From NCBI GenBank assembly GCA_034510155.1, contig CM067382.1, forward strand, positions 64,282,183 through 64,346,182: 64,000 nt of DNA, in the 5' to 3' direction. The position numbers and the translations under genes were made by a program. A model generated the notes under the pieces. That model saw only the letters and a list, made by a program, of their open reading frames with translations, did no database searches and was not told the DNA's origin. Source of the stretch: Eucriotettix oculatus (lineage: Eukaryota > Arthropoda > Insecta > Orthoptera > Tetrigidae). Position 1 is the first letter of the stretch, and each line of letters opens with the position of its first letter. This document shows, one piece after another, positions 23,666 through 36,110 of this stretch.

Positions 23666-24390
23666 TATTTATCTATGTAGAGAAATTGCCATTTAACATA
23701 AGAAATTAAGTCGGGAAAACTGAACTATCACACTTGCAACCATCGTTTTTTGCAAATTCCATGTTTTTAATAACCTGACGTAAGCAACAAAGGTTACAGA
23801 AATGTTTTTTTTTCTTTGTCTGTTAGGCATTTTAAGTTTCCTCACTTATTTTCCTAATTAGTCTACTTCAATACGGGCTAAATCCATTTCACCAAGACTT
23901 GTCAAAAAAAAATTGTAATGTGTTAAATTCAAGTATGAGGCGATTTAATTAAGGTCTATTTAAAAGTAGTAGAAAAGTACTTTCGTCTCGGTCAGGTAGA
24001 AATGGGAAGTTACCTACGTCCCAGGTCTAGTTCCTTTTCTCCTCCGTTAAGTTTCCAATAAGTTTAATCCCACAGTAAGTAGATGACGACTGGTTGTAGT
24101 TGTGCCTGAGAAAGTTTTGAAGAAGAAACCATGCTCAGTGGTTGGAGGGAAGGATAATTAATAAGAAGGGAAGGAAAGAAAGGGAGGAGACAGAGGTACG
24201 ACTTGAGGCATCAGCCAAAAACAAAGTAAAACACAAAGAAGAATGGAAAATATTTGACCAGTTGAGCCGAAGCGACGACCAGGAAAACCAAGCAGGCACC
24301 TACATGGGTCATTCACTCACCCACTCACTCACTTATCTTATCAAAAAAGCTGACCGTCTGCTTCCGGTTTCAGTGCGTAACGGTGGGAAA
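23666..24390. other. Mixed sequence, no gene supported
   Basis: Mostly AT-rich. A short CACTCA repeat occurs at 24311-24335. An 86-codon plus frame (24142-24402) is Lys/Glu-rich at its start, from GGAAAGAAAGG sequence, and has no recognisable domain. Confidence 0.35.
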
Positions 24391-24392
24391 AA

Positions 24393-24700
24393 AATGGGTT
24401 AACAAGATGGGACGAGAAATCTACATTTTGTAACGTTGAACAGCGGAAAAAATAGTTTTAAATTCAAGACCGAGGGTCAGTACTCAAAAAAAATATATAA
24501 AAAAAATTTTTGGGGATCACAATCCGGGCCATAACATGAAGAAAAAAAAACACGGCAACGTTTCGATCCCTTCATCGGCCACCATCGTTATCAAAATACC
24601 TTTCAAAATGGAGTAACAAGATGGACGACGAGAAATCTACATTTTGTAACGTTGAACAGCGGAAAAAATAGTTTTAAAATAAAGACCAAGGGTCAGAACT

Positions 24701-24736
<36 letters not shown>

Positions 24737-25012
24737 CGGGGATCACAATCCGGGCCATAACATGAAGAAAAAAAAACACGGCAACGTTTCGATCCCTTCA
24801 TCGGCCACCATCGTTATCAAAAAATACCCTTCAAAATGGGTTAACAAGATGGGACGAGAAATCTACATTTTGTAACGTTGAACAGCGGAAAAAATAGTTT
24901 TAAAATAAATTTCGGGGATCACAATCCGGGCCATAACATGAAGAAAAAAAAACACGGCAACGTTTCGATCCCTTCATCGGCCACCATCGTTATCAAAATA
25001 CCCTTCAACACC
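24393..25012 (+). repeat. ~215-bp tandem triplication
   Basis: Three units begin at about 24393, 24607 and 24834. Each has GACGAGAAATCTACATTTTG, AACGTTGAACAGCGG, GATCACAATCCGGGCC, then ACGGCAACGTTTCG and CTTCATCGGCC. Unit two gains an (AT)n run at 24705-24732, and unit three lacks the ~50 bases between AAATAGTTTTAAA and TTCGGGGATC. The AACGTTTCG / CTTCATCGG end resembles the termini of many dispersed eukaryotic elements, but the family is not recognised. Confidence 0.85.
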
Positions 25013-25114
25013 ACTTCTCTGCAATTTATAATTTCTTCCCCCGTTCATAAAACAGCAACATTCTTTCTTTTTTGGTGGGTCCTTGATCCGTCATTGACGT
25101 TAAAAGACTATAGG

Positions 25115-25430
25115 AGATGCAGAAAATAAAGGAATGGAAGCGTAGTAAATGTGGTGCTGTAGGGAGAGTGAGATTGCTGGACAGAATCAATATAACCGAG
25201 AAGTAGTAAGAAGGATAGGGGAAAGACAGAAAAAATTTTGGAGGACTTTGAAAAAGGGGGGTTGATTAATAGGACACGTTTTGAGGCATCAGAAGGGAAG
25301 TGAACATTTGATGTAGGACAAAGATGGAATGGAATACGATAAAGAGGCGGTAGTTACGTAGAGATGAAAAGGCTTGCACTGAATAGGTTACCCATAGAGG
25401 TTTGCATCAGACCATTCTAAGGACAAATAT
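25115..25430 (+). mobile_element. LINE 3' end fragment
   Basis: Plus strand contains a decayed RLLDRINIT, RIGERQKKFWRTLKK (about 25213-25257), a GHVLRHQ-like segment and, near 25360, ATGAAAAGGCTTGC, which also occurs near 59120 at the 3' end of the longest LINE copy. Both continue to a short GCATCAGACC / ATGAGACCAG end. The fragment is frameshifted and cannot encode protein. Confidence 0.55.
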
Positions 25431-26340
25431 AATTGAAGGCCTGTAAGTCAGAGAAGAATGGGACGAAACGTCGCGAACCGTTGTCGACTAATTGAATAAT
25501 CCTCCTGAACCGTCATCCAATTAAACGAAGAAAGAAGAGAGAGGGAGATGATTGAAGCAGACTGAATTCCTCAAGTTCTTGCACAGGAAGTTAGTTAGCA
25601 ACCACCAAAGTCTAGGGAGATTCTCTCTCGCCCCCCTACGCGTCATTTTTTCCAACTCCTTAATTAATCTTCCGAGGCATCCAATTATCGCCAAATCTAA
25701 CGAGATCGAACAAACAGACTTTCAGAAATACACTCAGACACATTTTCCTCCTCTTGGGTAAAGTTTCTAGTACGCTTTTCACTGTCTCTCTCTTTGTCCT
25801 TCTCTTTCTCCTTCTCTTTCGAGTGTTTCTTCTTCCCACTTCACGGACTTGGTGGAAAGTTGACGCAGAAGCGCACCAAATCCCGTTACCAAAAGAGTCG
25901 TTCCAGATTCTTATCTGAAGAAGAAAGTACACAAACACTGAGTGTCCGTAAAAAAAAGAAAAAGAGGAGGAGGTCCTCACGTCCGTGTCACGAGACTACA
26001 ACAGACACTTGAAACTTGGAAAAACCAAATCGCTAAAAAAGAATTGGGGAAGGGGGAAGGAAATGTTACGAATTAACCACGCTTAGATGCACAAGTGAAA
26101 CAGCAACGCTGTAGGGGAACGAAAATAGTGACACACATATATATATATACACTTTATGTAAAACGAAATCTCTGTAAAAAAAAATCAGTCAGGAAGCTTT
26201 AATGGAATTCAAACTATACTTTCAAATAGAAAAATAATTTCGTTAATATCTCACACACAATTTGTTTGATTCTATTTCAACATCGACCCGCCATTTTTTG
26301 AGGAAAAAAAACCGGTATAAAGGCCAAACGTGTCTCTACG
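25431..26340. other. Mixed unique sequence
   Basis: It contains GGGACGAAACGTCGCG at ~25459, related in core to other GAAACGTCG motifs in the window, a short (AT)n at 26139-26150 and purine/pyrimidine-rich pieces near 25790-25830. A 106-codon minus frame (25660-25980) and an overlapping plus frame have no recognisable domain. Confidence 0.35.
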
Positions 26341-26344
26341 ATCC

Positions 26345-27850
26345 TTGACGAATTATTACTCTTTGGTTATTGAATGTGCCTCGGTAGATGATGATTAATT
26401 TGTCTCTTTCTTTGTAAAATTGTTCCTCGTTAGATGATGATTAATTTGTCTCTTTCATTATTGCATGTTCCTTGTTTCAAGATGATCAATTTTTCTCTTT
26501 TATTATTGAATGTTCCTCGTTTCAAGATGATCAGTTTGTCTCTTTGATTATTGACTGTTCCTCGTTTGAAAATGATCAATTTGTCTCTTTGGTTAATGAC
26601 TGTTCCTCGTTTGAAAATAATCAAATTGTCTCCTGATTGTTACTTAATTTTCCTCGTTTGAAGATGATTAATTTGACTCTTTCATTATTAAGTGTTTCTC
26701 GTTTCTCAAGATGATCAATCAATTTGAAATTTCCATTTATTTTTAATGTCCCTTGTTTCAAGATGATCAATTTGTCCCTTTGATTATCGAATGTTCATTG
26801 TTCGAAAATTATCAAATCCGTCTCTTGCATTATTGAATGTTCCTCGTTTCAAGATGATCAATTTGTCTCCTTTATAATTGAATGTTCGTCGTTCCAAGAT
26901 GATCAATTTGTATCTTTCATTATTGAATTTTCCTTGTTTCAAGATGATCAAGTTTTCTTTTTTATTATTTAATTTCCCGTGTTTCGTGATCAGTTTGTCT
27001 CTTTGATTATTTATTGTTCCTCGTTTGAAAATGATCAATGTGACTCTCTGGTTATTGACTGTTCCTCGTTTGAAAATAATCAAATTGTCTCCTGATTGTT
27101 ACTTAATTTTCCTCGTTTGAAGATGATTAATTTGACTCTTTCATTATTAAATGTTTCTCAAGATGATCAATCAATTTGAATCTTTCATTTATTTTTAATG
27201 TCCCTTGTTTCAAGATGATCAATTTGTCCCTTTGATTATCGAATGTTCATTGTTCGAAAATTATCAAATCCGTCTCTTGCATTATTGAATGTTTGTCGTT
27301 CCAAGAATATCAATTTGTATCTTTCATTATTGAATTTTCCTTGTTTCAAGACGATCAATTTATCTTTTTTATTATTTAATTTCCCGTGTTTCATGATCAC
27401 TTTGTCTCTATGATTATTGACTGTTCCTCGTTTGAAAATGATCAATTTGTCTCTTTGGTTAATGACTGTTCCTCGTTTGAAAATAATCAAACTGTCTCCT
27501 GATTGTTACTTAATTTTCCTCGTTTGAAGATGATTAATTTGACTCTTTCATTATTAAATGTTTCTCGTTTCTCAAGATGATCAATCAATTTGAATCTTCC
27601 ATTTATTTTTAATGTCCCTTGTTTCAAGATGATCAATTTGTCTCTTTGATTATCGAATGTTCATTGTTTGAAAATTATCAAATCCGTCTCTTGCATTATT
27701 GAATGTTCCTCGTTTCAAGGTGATCAATTTTTTTTTCTCTTTCATTAATGAAATTTTCCCTCCTTTCAAGTACATTAATTTTTTCCCTTTTTTGATCATT
27801 CCTCTTTTCAAGATGTTAATATATCTCGTTTGATTGTTAAATGTTTCTCG
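26345..27850 (+). repeat. ~45-bp satellite with ~410-460-bp higher-order copies
   Basis: The monomer reads roughly TTATTGAATGTTCCTCGTTT, then CAAGATGATCAATTTGTCTC. More than 30 monomers are present. A block with a distinctive variant (AAATAATCAAAYTGTCTCC, then GATTGTTACTTAATTTTCC, then TCAAGATGATCAATCAATTTG) recurs at about 26615, 27073 and 27480, so higher-order copies are ~458 and ~407 bases apart. Minus-strand frames of 64-99 codons follow from a unit near 45 bases (15 codons) and are not genes. Confidence 0.85.
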
Positions 27851-28440
27851 TTAAAACGATTACAATGGCTGTACAGACTCCATTACGAATCAATGGATTG
27901 ATTGATTAATTTCGTCACAATGGACTGAGCCCCGTGGCAGCTTTCATTTAATGTTCCAATAAAGGAATGATGTAACTTTTAAAAAAATAAATGAAATATT
28001 TTTTTTTAATTCAATTTATTTTTGGTCGCGTCAACAATAAAGTCATTTTCGACCAACATAAATGTCGAGTAGCACAAAGAAATTATATATATATCAGGGC
28101 ATATGAATAGAAACATTTAAGGTGGCAAGTTAAATTATACTTTTTCATAAATATTGATGTCTTTTTTTAAAAAAAAAATTTTTTAAGTTCTATTTATTGC
28201 TTCTTCCGAAGATGTGATGATGTATTTTGGTCCTCCTGTTTGTGATTCTTGGGGCAGTGGAAGATGTTGTGGTCCATGGTTACGTTCATCCATGACGATC
28301 AATGCATTGTGATGGTGGAGGTTCTCTGAAAAAAAAGCAATGAGAAAATTTAATTTTGAATATACTGTAGCGCAGTAGAGAACCCGCGTCCAAATTTTTA
28401 TTATAATTTACGGGAACTTAAAATACCAAATGTTCCGGAA
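27851..28440. other. AT-rich unique sequence
   Basis: AT-rich with poly-A/T runs. No frame, tandem unit or element end recognised. Confidence 0.4.
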
Positions 28441-28444
28441 TGAC

Positions 28445-28740
28445 AAAAGTCGCTTGTCAGGAAGGAAGAAGGGGGTTGGTTTTTCCCGCGCGTCGTCTCG
28501 GCGGCTCGGAATAATAACAAAGGGACTGCGGCTGATACACACCTGGACCATAAAGCAGCTCGGACACCTCGGAATGTCTTAATCTGCCTGGGAATTTGGT
28601 GACCGGGTGGCGTGTGTTCCCCAAATGAAACAAGGGATATGATTGGAGGATGATATCCATCATCCCTGCCACCTTAGTAATGATAGGTGTTGGATAAGTG
28701 GAGGGGGACAAGGCTTTAAAGAGGCTGGCTGGCGGAGACA
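28445..28740. other. Candidate conserved non-coding island
   Basis: About 295 GC-balanced, non-repetitive bases with an AACAAAGG (SOX/TCF-like, ~28506), CACCTG (E-box, ~28541) and TAATGATAGG phrase. A 94-codon minus frame covers it but shows no domain. An enhancer-like role is inferred from composition only. Confidence 0.15.
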
Positions 28741-30040
28741 ATTTTAGAGGAGATTGGAGAGATTTTTGCAGTGGATGGAGAGAGAGAGGAGATTGAAGGA
28801 AAGTGGAGAAACAGATTTGGGAGAAAGAGATTGCTGGTGATACAAGGTGGTGGTGGTGGTGAAAGGAGATTGGCAGCAGAGTGGTGGAGAGAGGAGATTG
28901 GTGGTGAGGTAGCAGCGGCGACCATGCTTTGATCAGTCCAGGAAACAGGGAAGAAAGCTCTTAACAACAAGGGAAGGAAGAGGAAAAAGCGAAGTTTCCT
29001 CAATTTGTCAGCACGACTTCGTACTATTCTCAACACGGAAATTACAGCGAGACGCCCATGAAAACAACTCTGATTCGTCAACGAACAGTAAATCTGCAAC
29101 AACACGTGATGGTCAACACCCAAACCATTAATACCTTGAGATTATAATTAATAAATATATGTATATTTAAACTCAATTATTAAATTCATTAAATAATATC
29201 CCCCCCTCATTTACAATACAAATACGTTACTTTTAAGGTAGAATATATTAATTTAAATACCCATGAGTCCCCAAATTCGGTTTCTAAATGGGTTTTTACA
29301 CTCTCTGAGGAATACGCGATTTTGGATATATTTTTTTTTTGGAATATTGTTACATTTTCTCCCGCGTCCTCCGGTCTCAGGGGATTTAAATCCCGCCTTG
29401 TGATTGGTGTAGCGTGCTTGCGTAGTTTTTGGCAGAAGGAACAACATCTTTCGTGTTACGAGGGAAGCCAACAGCAGCAGCAGCAGCAGTGAAGGAAGAA
29501 GGAAGCGCTTTTTAAAGTTGATTAACAACCGAAACACACACACATACACGGACAGTGGTGGTGGTAGAGGAGGAGGACGTAGTGGAGCCAACTGGCCCTC
29601 TTCCAAGTGGTATTGCAGGCCATGTATCGCAGCCAGCCAGACCGGACCTGACAGCAAACATTTGGCTTGCTCCGCGGCCCTGTGTAAAAGCACCAACTAC
29701 TTCCTCAGACATAAATATCAACAACAACAACTACTACTGCTACTGCAACTGCAAAAGTACCTCCCCCAAAATAAACCAAAAGGGCACAGTAATACTGGAA
29801 ATTACGTTCCTGTCATGTACAGAGAGGGGGAGGAGGAATCCTGACACCACACACACACACGTTTCCTCTTCAAGGGTGGTTACAATACTGAACCCCCGCG
29901 TGTGTGAAAACTACACAGAGACGTTTCGAAAATGCACCACCGTTGCTCGGATTGAAGGAGAGTAGAAAAATTCTACAACAACGCTACTGAAACACTTTAA
30001 CAAAAAAAATCTATCTGGGTAATGGCTTTAAAAAAAATTA
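28741..30040. other. Mixed sequence, trinucleotide clusters, no gene supported
   Basis: Purine-rich at 28745-28920, with GGT/GTG repeats at 28845-28860, AGC repeats at 29468-29490 and CAA/CTA clusters at 29710-29745. Overlapping frames on both strands between 29253 and 29965 (108-147 codons) have biased composition and conflict with each other. None is called. Confidence 0.35.
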
Positions 30041-30044
30041 AATA

Positions 30045-33000
30045 TGACCAAACAGAGTCCTTATCAGAAGCTATTCCAACCTGTTGCCAGTTTTCTAAGT
30101 CCTCAATTATTATTATTATTTTTGTACAAACAAATTTAGTCTGATGACCGAGTCCTTATATCCGAAATTATTCCAGTTTTCTAAGTCCACAATTATTATT
30201 ATTTTTGCACAAACTAATTTAGTCTGATGACCGAGTCCTTATATCCGAAATTATTCCAATCTGTTGCCAGTTTTCTAAGTCCATAATTATTATTTTTTTG
30301 TACAAAAAAAATTAGTCTCATGACCGAGTCCTTATATCCAAAATTATTCCAGTTTTCTAAATCCACAATTTTTTTTTCTACAGACAAATTTAGTCTGATG
30401 ACCGAGTCCTTACATCAGAAATTATTCCAATCTGTTGCCAGTTTTCTAAGTCCATAATTATTATTATTTTGTACAAACAAATTTAGTGTGATGACAGAGT
30501 CCTTATATCCGAATATTCATCTGTCCAGTTTTCTAAGTCCACAATTTATTATATTTTTTTACAAATAAATTTAGTCTGAGGACCGAGTCCTTATATTCGT
30601 AATTATTCCAATCTGTTGAAGGTTTTCTAAGTCCTCAATTATTATTATTTTTGTACAAACTAATTTAGTCTGATGACCGAGTCCTTATATCCGAAATTAT
30701 TCCAGTTTTCTAAGTCCACAATTATTATTATTTTTGCACAAACTAATTTAGTCTGATGACCCGAGTCCTTATATCCGTAATTATTCCAATCTGTTGCCAG
30801 TTTTCTAAGTCCACAATTATTATATTTTTGTACAAACAAATTTAGTCTGATGACCGAGTCCTTATATCCGTAATTATTCCAATCTGTTGCCAGTTTTCTA
30901 AGTCCACAATTATTATATTTTTTTTAAATAAATTTAGTCTGATGACCGAGTCCTTATATCCGAAATTATTCCAATCTGTTGACAGTTTTCTAAGTCCATA
31001 ATTATTATTATTTTTGTACAAACAAATGTAGTCTGATGACCGAGTCATTATATCCGGAAATTATGTTTTCTAAGTCCATAATTAAACAAAATTAGTCTCA
31101 TGACCGAGACCTTATATCCGTAATTATTCCAATCTGTTGCCAGTTTTATAAGTCCACAATTATTATTTTTTTGTACAAACAAATTTAGTCTGATGACCGA
31201 GTCCTTATATCCGTAATTATTCCAGTCTTTTCTAAGTCCACAATTTATTTTTTTACAAACAAATTTAGTCTGATGACCGAGTCCTTATATCCCTAATTAT
31301 TCCAGAGTGTTGCCAGTTTTCTAAGGCCGCATTTATTATTATTTTTGTACAAACAAATTTAGTCTGATGACCGAGTCCTTATATCCGAAATTATTCCAAT
31401 CGGTTGAGAGTTTTCGAAGTCCACAATTATTATTATTATTTTTGTACAAACAAATTTAGTCTGATGACCGAGTCCTTATATCCCTAATTATTCCAGAGTG
31501 TTGCCAGTTTTCTAAGGCCGCATTTATTATTATTTTTGTACAAACAAATTTAGTCTGATGACCCGAGTCCTTATATCCGTAATTCCTCCAACCTGTTTCC
31601 AGTTTTCTAAGTCCAAAATTATTATTATTATATTTTTGTACAAACAAATTTAGTCTGATGGCCGAGTCCTTATATCCGAAATTATTCCAGTCTGTTGCCA
31701 GTTTTCTAAGTCCACAATTATTATTATTTTGTACAAACAAATTTAGTGTGATGACAGAGTCCTTATATTTGAAATTATTCCAGTTTTCTAAGTCCACAAT
31801 TTATATTTTTACAACAAATTTAGTCTGATGACCGAGTCCTTATATCCGAAATTATTCCAATCTGTTGCCAGTTTTCTAAGTCCACAATTATTATTATTTT
31901 TGTACAAACAAATTTAGTCTGATGACCGAGTCCTTATATCCGAAATTATTCCAATCTGTTGCCAGTTTTCTAAGTCCACAATTATTATTATTTTTGTACA
32001 AACAAATTTAGTCTGATGACCGAGTCCTTATATCCGAAATTATTCCAATCGGTTGAGAGTTTTCGAAGTCCACAATTATTATTATTATTTTTGTACAAAC
32101 AAATTTAGTCTGATGACCGAGTCCTTATATCCCTAATTATTCCAGAGTGTTGCCAGTTTTCTAAGGCCGCATTTATTATTATTTTTGTACAAACAAATTT
32201 AGTCTGATGACCCGAGTCCTTATATCCGTAATTCCTCCAACCTGTTGCCAGTTTTCTAAGTCCACAATTATTATTATATTTTTGTACAAATAAATTTAGT
32301 CTGATGACCGAGTCCTTACATCAGAAATTATTCCAATCTGTTGCCAGTTTTCTAAGTCCATAATTATTATTTTTTTGTACAAAAAAAATTAGTCTCATGA
32401 CCGAGTCCTTATATCCAAAATTATTCCAGTTTTCTAAATCCACAATTTTTTTTTCTACAGACAAATGTAGTCTGATGACCGAGTCCTTATATCCGTAATT
32501 ATTCCAATCTGTTGCCAGTTTTCTAAGTCCACAATTATTATTATTTATTTGTACAAACAAATTTAGTCTGATGACCGAGTCCTTATATCCGTAATTATTC
32601 CAATCTGTTGCCAGTTTTCTAAGTCCACAATTATTAACAAATTTAGTCTGATGACCGAGTCCTTATATCCGAAATTATTCCAATCTTTTTCCAGTTTTCT
32701 AAGTCCACAAATATTATATTTTTGTACAAGTAAATTTAGTCTGATTGCCGAGTCCTTATATCCGTAATTATTCCAGTCTGTTGCCAGTTTTCTAAGTCCA
32801 CAATTATTATTATTTTTGTACAAACAAATTTAGTCTGATGACCGAGTCCTTATATCCGTAATTATTCCAGTCTTTATCCAGTTTTCTAAGTCCACAATTA
32901 TTATTATATTTTTTTACAAATAAATTTAGTCTGATGACCGAGTCCTTATATCCGAAATTATTCCAATCTGTTGCCAGTTTTCTAAGTCCAAAATGATTAT

Positions 33001-33775
33001 TTTTTTGTACAAACAAATTTAGTCTGATGACCGAGTCCTTATATCCGTAATTATTCCAATCGGTTGCCAGTTTTCTAAGTCAATAATTTAACAAATTTAG
33101 TCTGATGACCGAGTCCTTATATCCGTAATTATTCCAATCGGTTGCCAGTTTTCTAAGTCCACAATTATTATATTTTTGTACAAAAAAAAAGTAGTCTGAT
33201 GACCGAGTCCTTATATCCGAAATTATTCCAATCTGTTGCCAGTTTTCTAAGTCCACAATTATTATTATTATTTCGTACAAACATATTTAGTCTGATGACC
33301 GAGTCCTTGTATCCGAAATTATTCCAATCGGTTGAGAGTTTTCGAAGTCCACAATTATTATTATATTTTTGTACAAACAAATTTAGTCTGATGACCGAGT
33401 CCTTATATCCCTAATTATTCCAGAGTGTTGCCAGTTTTCTAAGGCCGCATTTATTATTATTTTTGTACAAACAAATTTAGTCTGATGACCGAGTCCTTAT
33501 ATCCGAAATTATTCCAATCTGTTGCCAGTTTTCTAAGTCCACAATTATTATTATTTTTGTACAAACAAATTTAGTCTGATGACCGAGTCCTTATATCCGA
33601 AATTATTCCAATCTGTTGCCAGTTTTCTAAGTCCACAATTATTTTATTTTTTTAGAAATAAATTTAGTCTGATGACCCGAGTCCTTATATCCGAAATTAT
33701 TCCAATCTGTTTCCAGTTTTCTACGTCCACAATTTTTTTACCATCAAAATCAAATCTGATAAGAGATTCCTTATT
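30045..33775 (+). repeat. Large satellite array with 83/94-bp monomers
   Basis: About 40 monomers share CTGATGACCGAGTCC, TTATATCCGAAATTATTCCA, then CCAGTTTTCTAAGTCCACAA, an ATT run and TTTGTACAAACAAATTTAGT. Long monomers (~94) include AATCTGTTGC; short ones (~83) lack it. Multi-monomer blocks recur: one with GGTTGAGAGTTTTCGAAGTC and then CTAAGGCCGCATTTATT occurs at ~31390-31590, 32040-32240 and 33320-33470; another with TTACATCAGAAATTATTCC and TCTACAGACAAAT at ~30410 or 30240-30390 and again at ~32320-32470. Minus-strand frames (GLRKLATDWNNFGYKDS repeats) come from the monomer being near 93 bases; they break often and have no start or stop logic. Confidence 0.9.
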
Positions 33776-34315
33776 TAAATAAATTATTCCAGTTTGATTT
33801 CAGTTTTTTTTAATACCATCCAAATTAAATTTGATAACCGAGCCCATTTTTCCAGTTTTCTAAGTCCACAATTAGTTACGTGCCAACCAATTCAAATATG
33901 ATGACCGAGTCCTTATTTGAGAAATTATTCCAGTTCGTTACCAGGATTTTTTTGGGGTCCAAAACCGAATCTGATAACCGAGTCCTTATTTGAGAAATTA
34001 TTCCAGTCCGTTACCAGGATATTTTGGGTCCAAAACCGAATCTGATAACCGAGTCCTTATTTGAGAAATTATTCCAGTCAATTACCAGTTTCTTTTTGGG
34101 GTCCAAAACCGAATCTGATTACCGACTCCTTATTTCAGAAATTGCTCCAGTCCATTACCAGTTTCTGTTTGGGGTCCAAAACCGAATCTGATAACCGATT
34201 CCCTAATCGAGAAATTATTGCAGCCTGTTTCCATTTTTTATTTTTTATTTTTGGGTCCACAAATTTTCTTTTCTTGGAATACCGTCCAAAATAAAATCTG
34301 ATAACCGAGTCCTCA
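33776..34315 (+). repeat. Diverged edge of the 30 kb satellite (~72-bp units)
   Basis: Monomers keep GATAACCGAGTCCTTATTT and GAGAAATTATTCCAGTCC but have a new block, GGTCCAAAACCGAATCTGAT. Landmarks lie at about 33901, 33974, 34045 and 34118, near 72 bases apart. It is a side branch of the main array. A short CAT repeat ends it at 34315-34327. Confidence 0.8.
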
Positions 34316-34327
34316 TCATCATCATCA

Positions 34328-35585
34328 CTTATCGGCGTTTGTTAACCAAAAAATTTCATATTTTTTTGAAAGAAGAGTCATAAAATTTCTGTTAATCCTC
34401 TCACAAGACGACATTCACAGGCACGACGAGGTGTTTTGATGCTGAGGAAAGAAGGGAGAAAAACCCGGGGGATTTTGTTTCCAGCGGTTGTGATACATAT
34501 CCCTATCCGTCCTCGCCTCTTCCCCTCCACTACCAGATGGTAAAGTGTTGTTGTGGATGGATCACCGGATCGCGTACCGAAGCAGCTAAATTTCTTTTAC
34601 GGGATGATCCCTTCAGATGATCCTCCTCCTTCGACTGTGTTTGATGTATGCGTGTTCACGCGTTTCTTCTTTCCTTCCTTCCGTCACCTGCATCCGAATG
34701 GACACTTTACGCTCTGGAGGACAAAGTACCACCACCACCAACAACCAACCACCAAGCACGCACGTCGTCTTCGCCTCTCCCCTCTTAACCTCATCCTCTC
34801 CACGTCCTCGCCGATATAAATGTTAAAGCATCCGTCCTTGAAGAGCTTCGACACATGTAACACACATTTCGACCCCCCTCCTATCGTCCCCCCCAACCCC
34901 CCCCCCTCCACTAAATCCTCCAACCGAGCGAAGACAATTTCCCTCTTCTTCCGCCATATCTATCTGCCTTCTTCTGCTGATGGGATTATTCCATTAAAGC
35001 GACCAGCAGATGGTAACATTGTGTGACGTCTTACCGACCGACGAGGATAATACTCTGTGGGTTTCGCTGGCTCATTGTGCTTTGCCTCCCCGAAGGCTTG
35101 TTTCCTTTTCTTTCCACCTTTCATCTCCCCTTCTCCCCCTCCCCTCTCCCCAATTTATGAAGAGATCTTGCTTGTTACATTGATAGACCACTGTAAGGCG
35201 AGGGTGCAGGGGGATGGGGGGAATTCTTTTTCCAAGCAAAAGATGTAACATATCTATGGCACGCGGTTAGGACCAGACAAAAGGAGCAGGGTTTTGCCTC
35301 CTCCTCGATTTAACAGGCCGAAGAATGAACCACAAAGGAGGGAGACAGGGGATGGAAAGGCAGCGGGGCGGGGGGGAGAAGCTTCATCCCTTCTCTACAA
35401 CCCCCCTTCTTCTGAACTACCCTTTTACAAGCCCCCGAGTAATCCTAATAAACATCCGCGTAAGCTAAACGAACATTTTGCTTATTCGATATGAGGAGGA
35501 AACTATTGTCCGGAGAATCTGAAAGATATTATATATATATCTCCCCTCTCCGCCATTGTGTGTCCAGAAGACGGTTTCGATGAAC
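34328..35585. other. Mixed unique sequence, no gene supported
   Basis: CCA/ACC-rich piece at 34729-34760 and C-rich tract at 34876-34915. Overlapping frames of 63-88 codons on both strands have no recognisable domain. Nothing else stands out. Confidence 0.35.
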
Positions 35586-35587
35586 AC

Positions 35588-35925
35588 AAACACACACACA
35601 CGTGCGTCATGTTCCCTTTTCAAAATCGTATAAAGGAAAAATCCAATTTCTGACGTCCAACCCCTTTTTAAATCCTCAACAACAAAAAAACAATTTTTTT
35701 TAAATTGACAACGTTCTTATATATATATACAGACAAATTTGAAAATTCCAACCCAAATACACACGTGCGTCATGTTCCCTTTTCAAAATCCTAAAAGGGA
35801 AAAATCCAATTTCTGACGTCCAACCCCTTTTAAAATCCTCAACAAAAAAACAATTTTTTTTAAATTGACAACGTTCTTATATATATATATACAGACAAAT
35901 TTGAAAATTCTAACTCAAATATTGC
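35588..35925 (+). repeat. ~165-bp direct duplication
   Basis: Two adjacent copies, about 35590-35755 and 35756-35925. Each has ACACGTGCGTCATGTTCCC, AATCCAATTTCTGACGTCC, AATTGACAACGTTCTTATA, an (AT)n run and ACAGACAAATTTGAAAATTC. They differ by a few bases and by the lengths of the A and AT runs, so the duplication is young. Confidence 0.85.
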
Positions 35926-36004
35926 TGAAGTATTTTTTATACCTTTATTCAGGTTTCTGAATAGGTTTAAATTTAACGTCTGTTATATATATATATACTT
36001 AATT

Positions 36005-36110
36005 AAACAAAAATTGATGACCTTTTTTAACAGACTTTATTCAACAAATTTTTACTCGGGACAACGTTTCGGCACCGTATTAGGCCTTCTTCAGGTGGTT
36101 TTCTTCCCCC
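36005..36110 (-). repeat. Dispersed element end with GTTTCGGC / CTTCTTCAGG
   Basis: The plus strand reads CGGGACAACGTTTCGGCACC and then CCTTCTTCAGGTGG. Reversed, this gives CCACCTGAAGAAGG and then GCCGAAACGTTGTCC, the layout also seen at 52.26 kb (CCTGAAGAAG, then GACGAAACGTCG). Similar phrases occur in many invertebrate repeat families; which one is unresolved. Confidence 0.4.

Noticed and set aside
30842..33380. Repeated peptide GLRKLATDWNNFGYKDS on the minus strand, suggesting a repeat protein
   Set aside because: Follows from a satellite monomer near 93 bases. Units of 83, 94 and 97 bases break the frame constantly.
30045..33775. Hammerhead ribozyme, since units contain CTGATGA followed by GAAA
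   Set aside because: The bases between the two core words cannot form stem II (the closing pair would be C-C), many monomers have GTAA or CTAA in place of GAAA, and no stem I/III pairing is seen.
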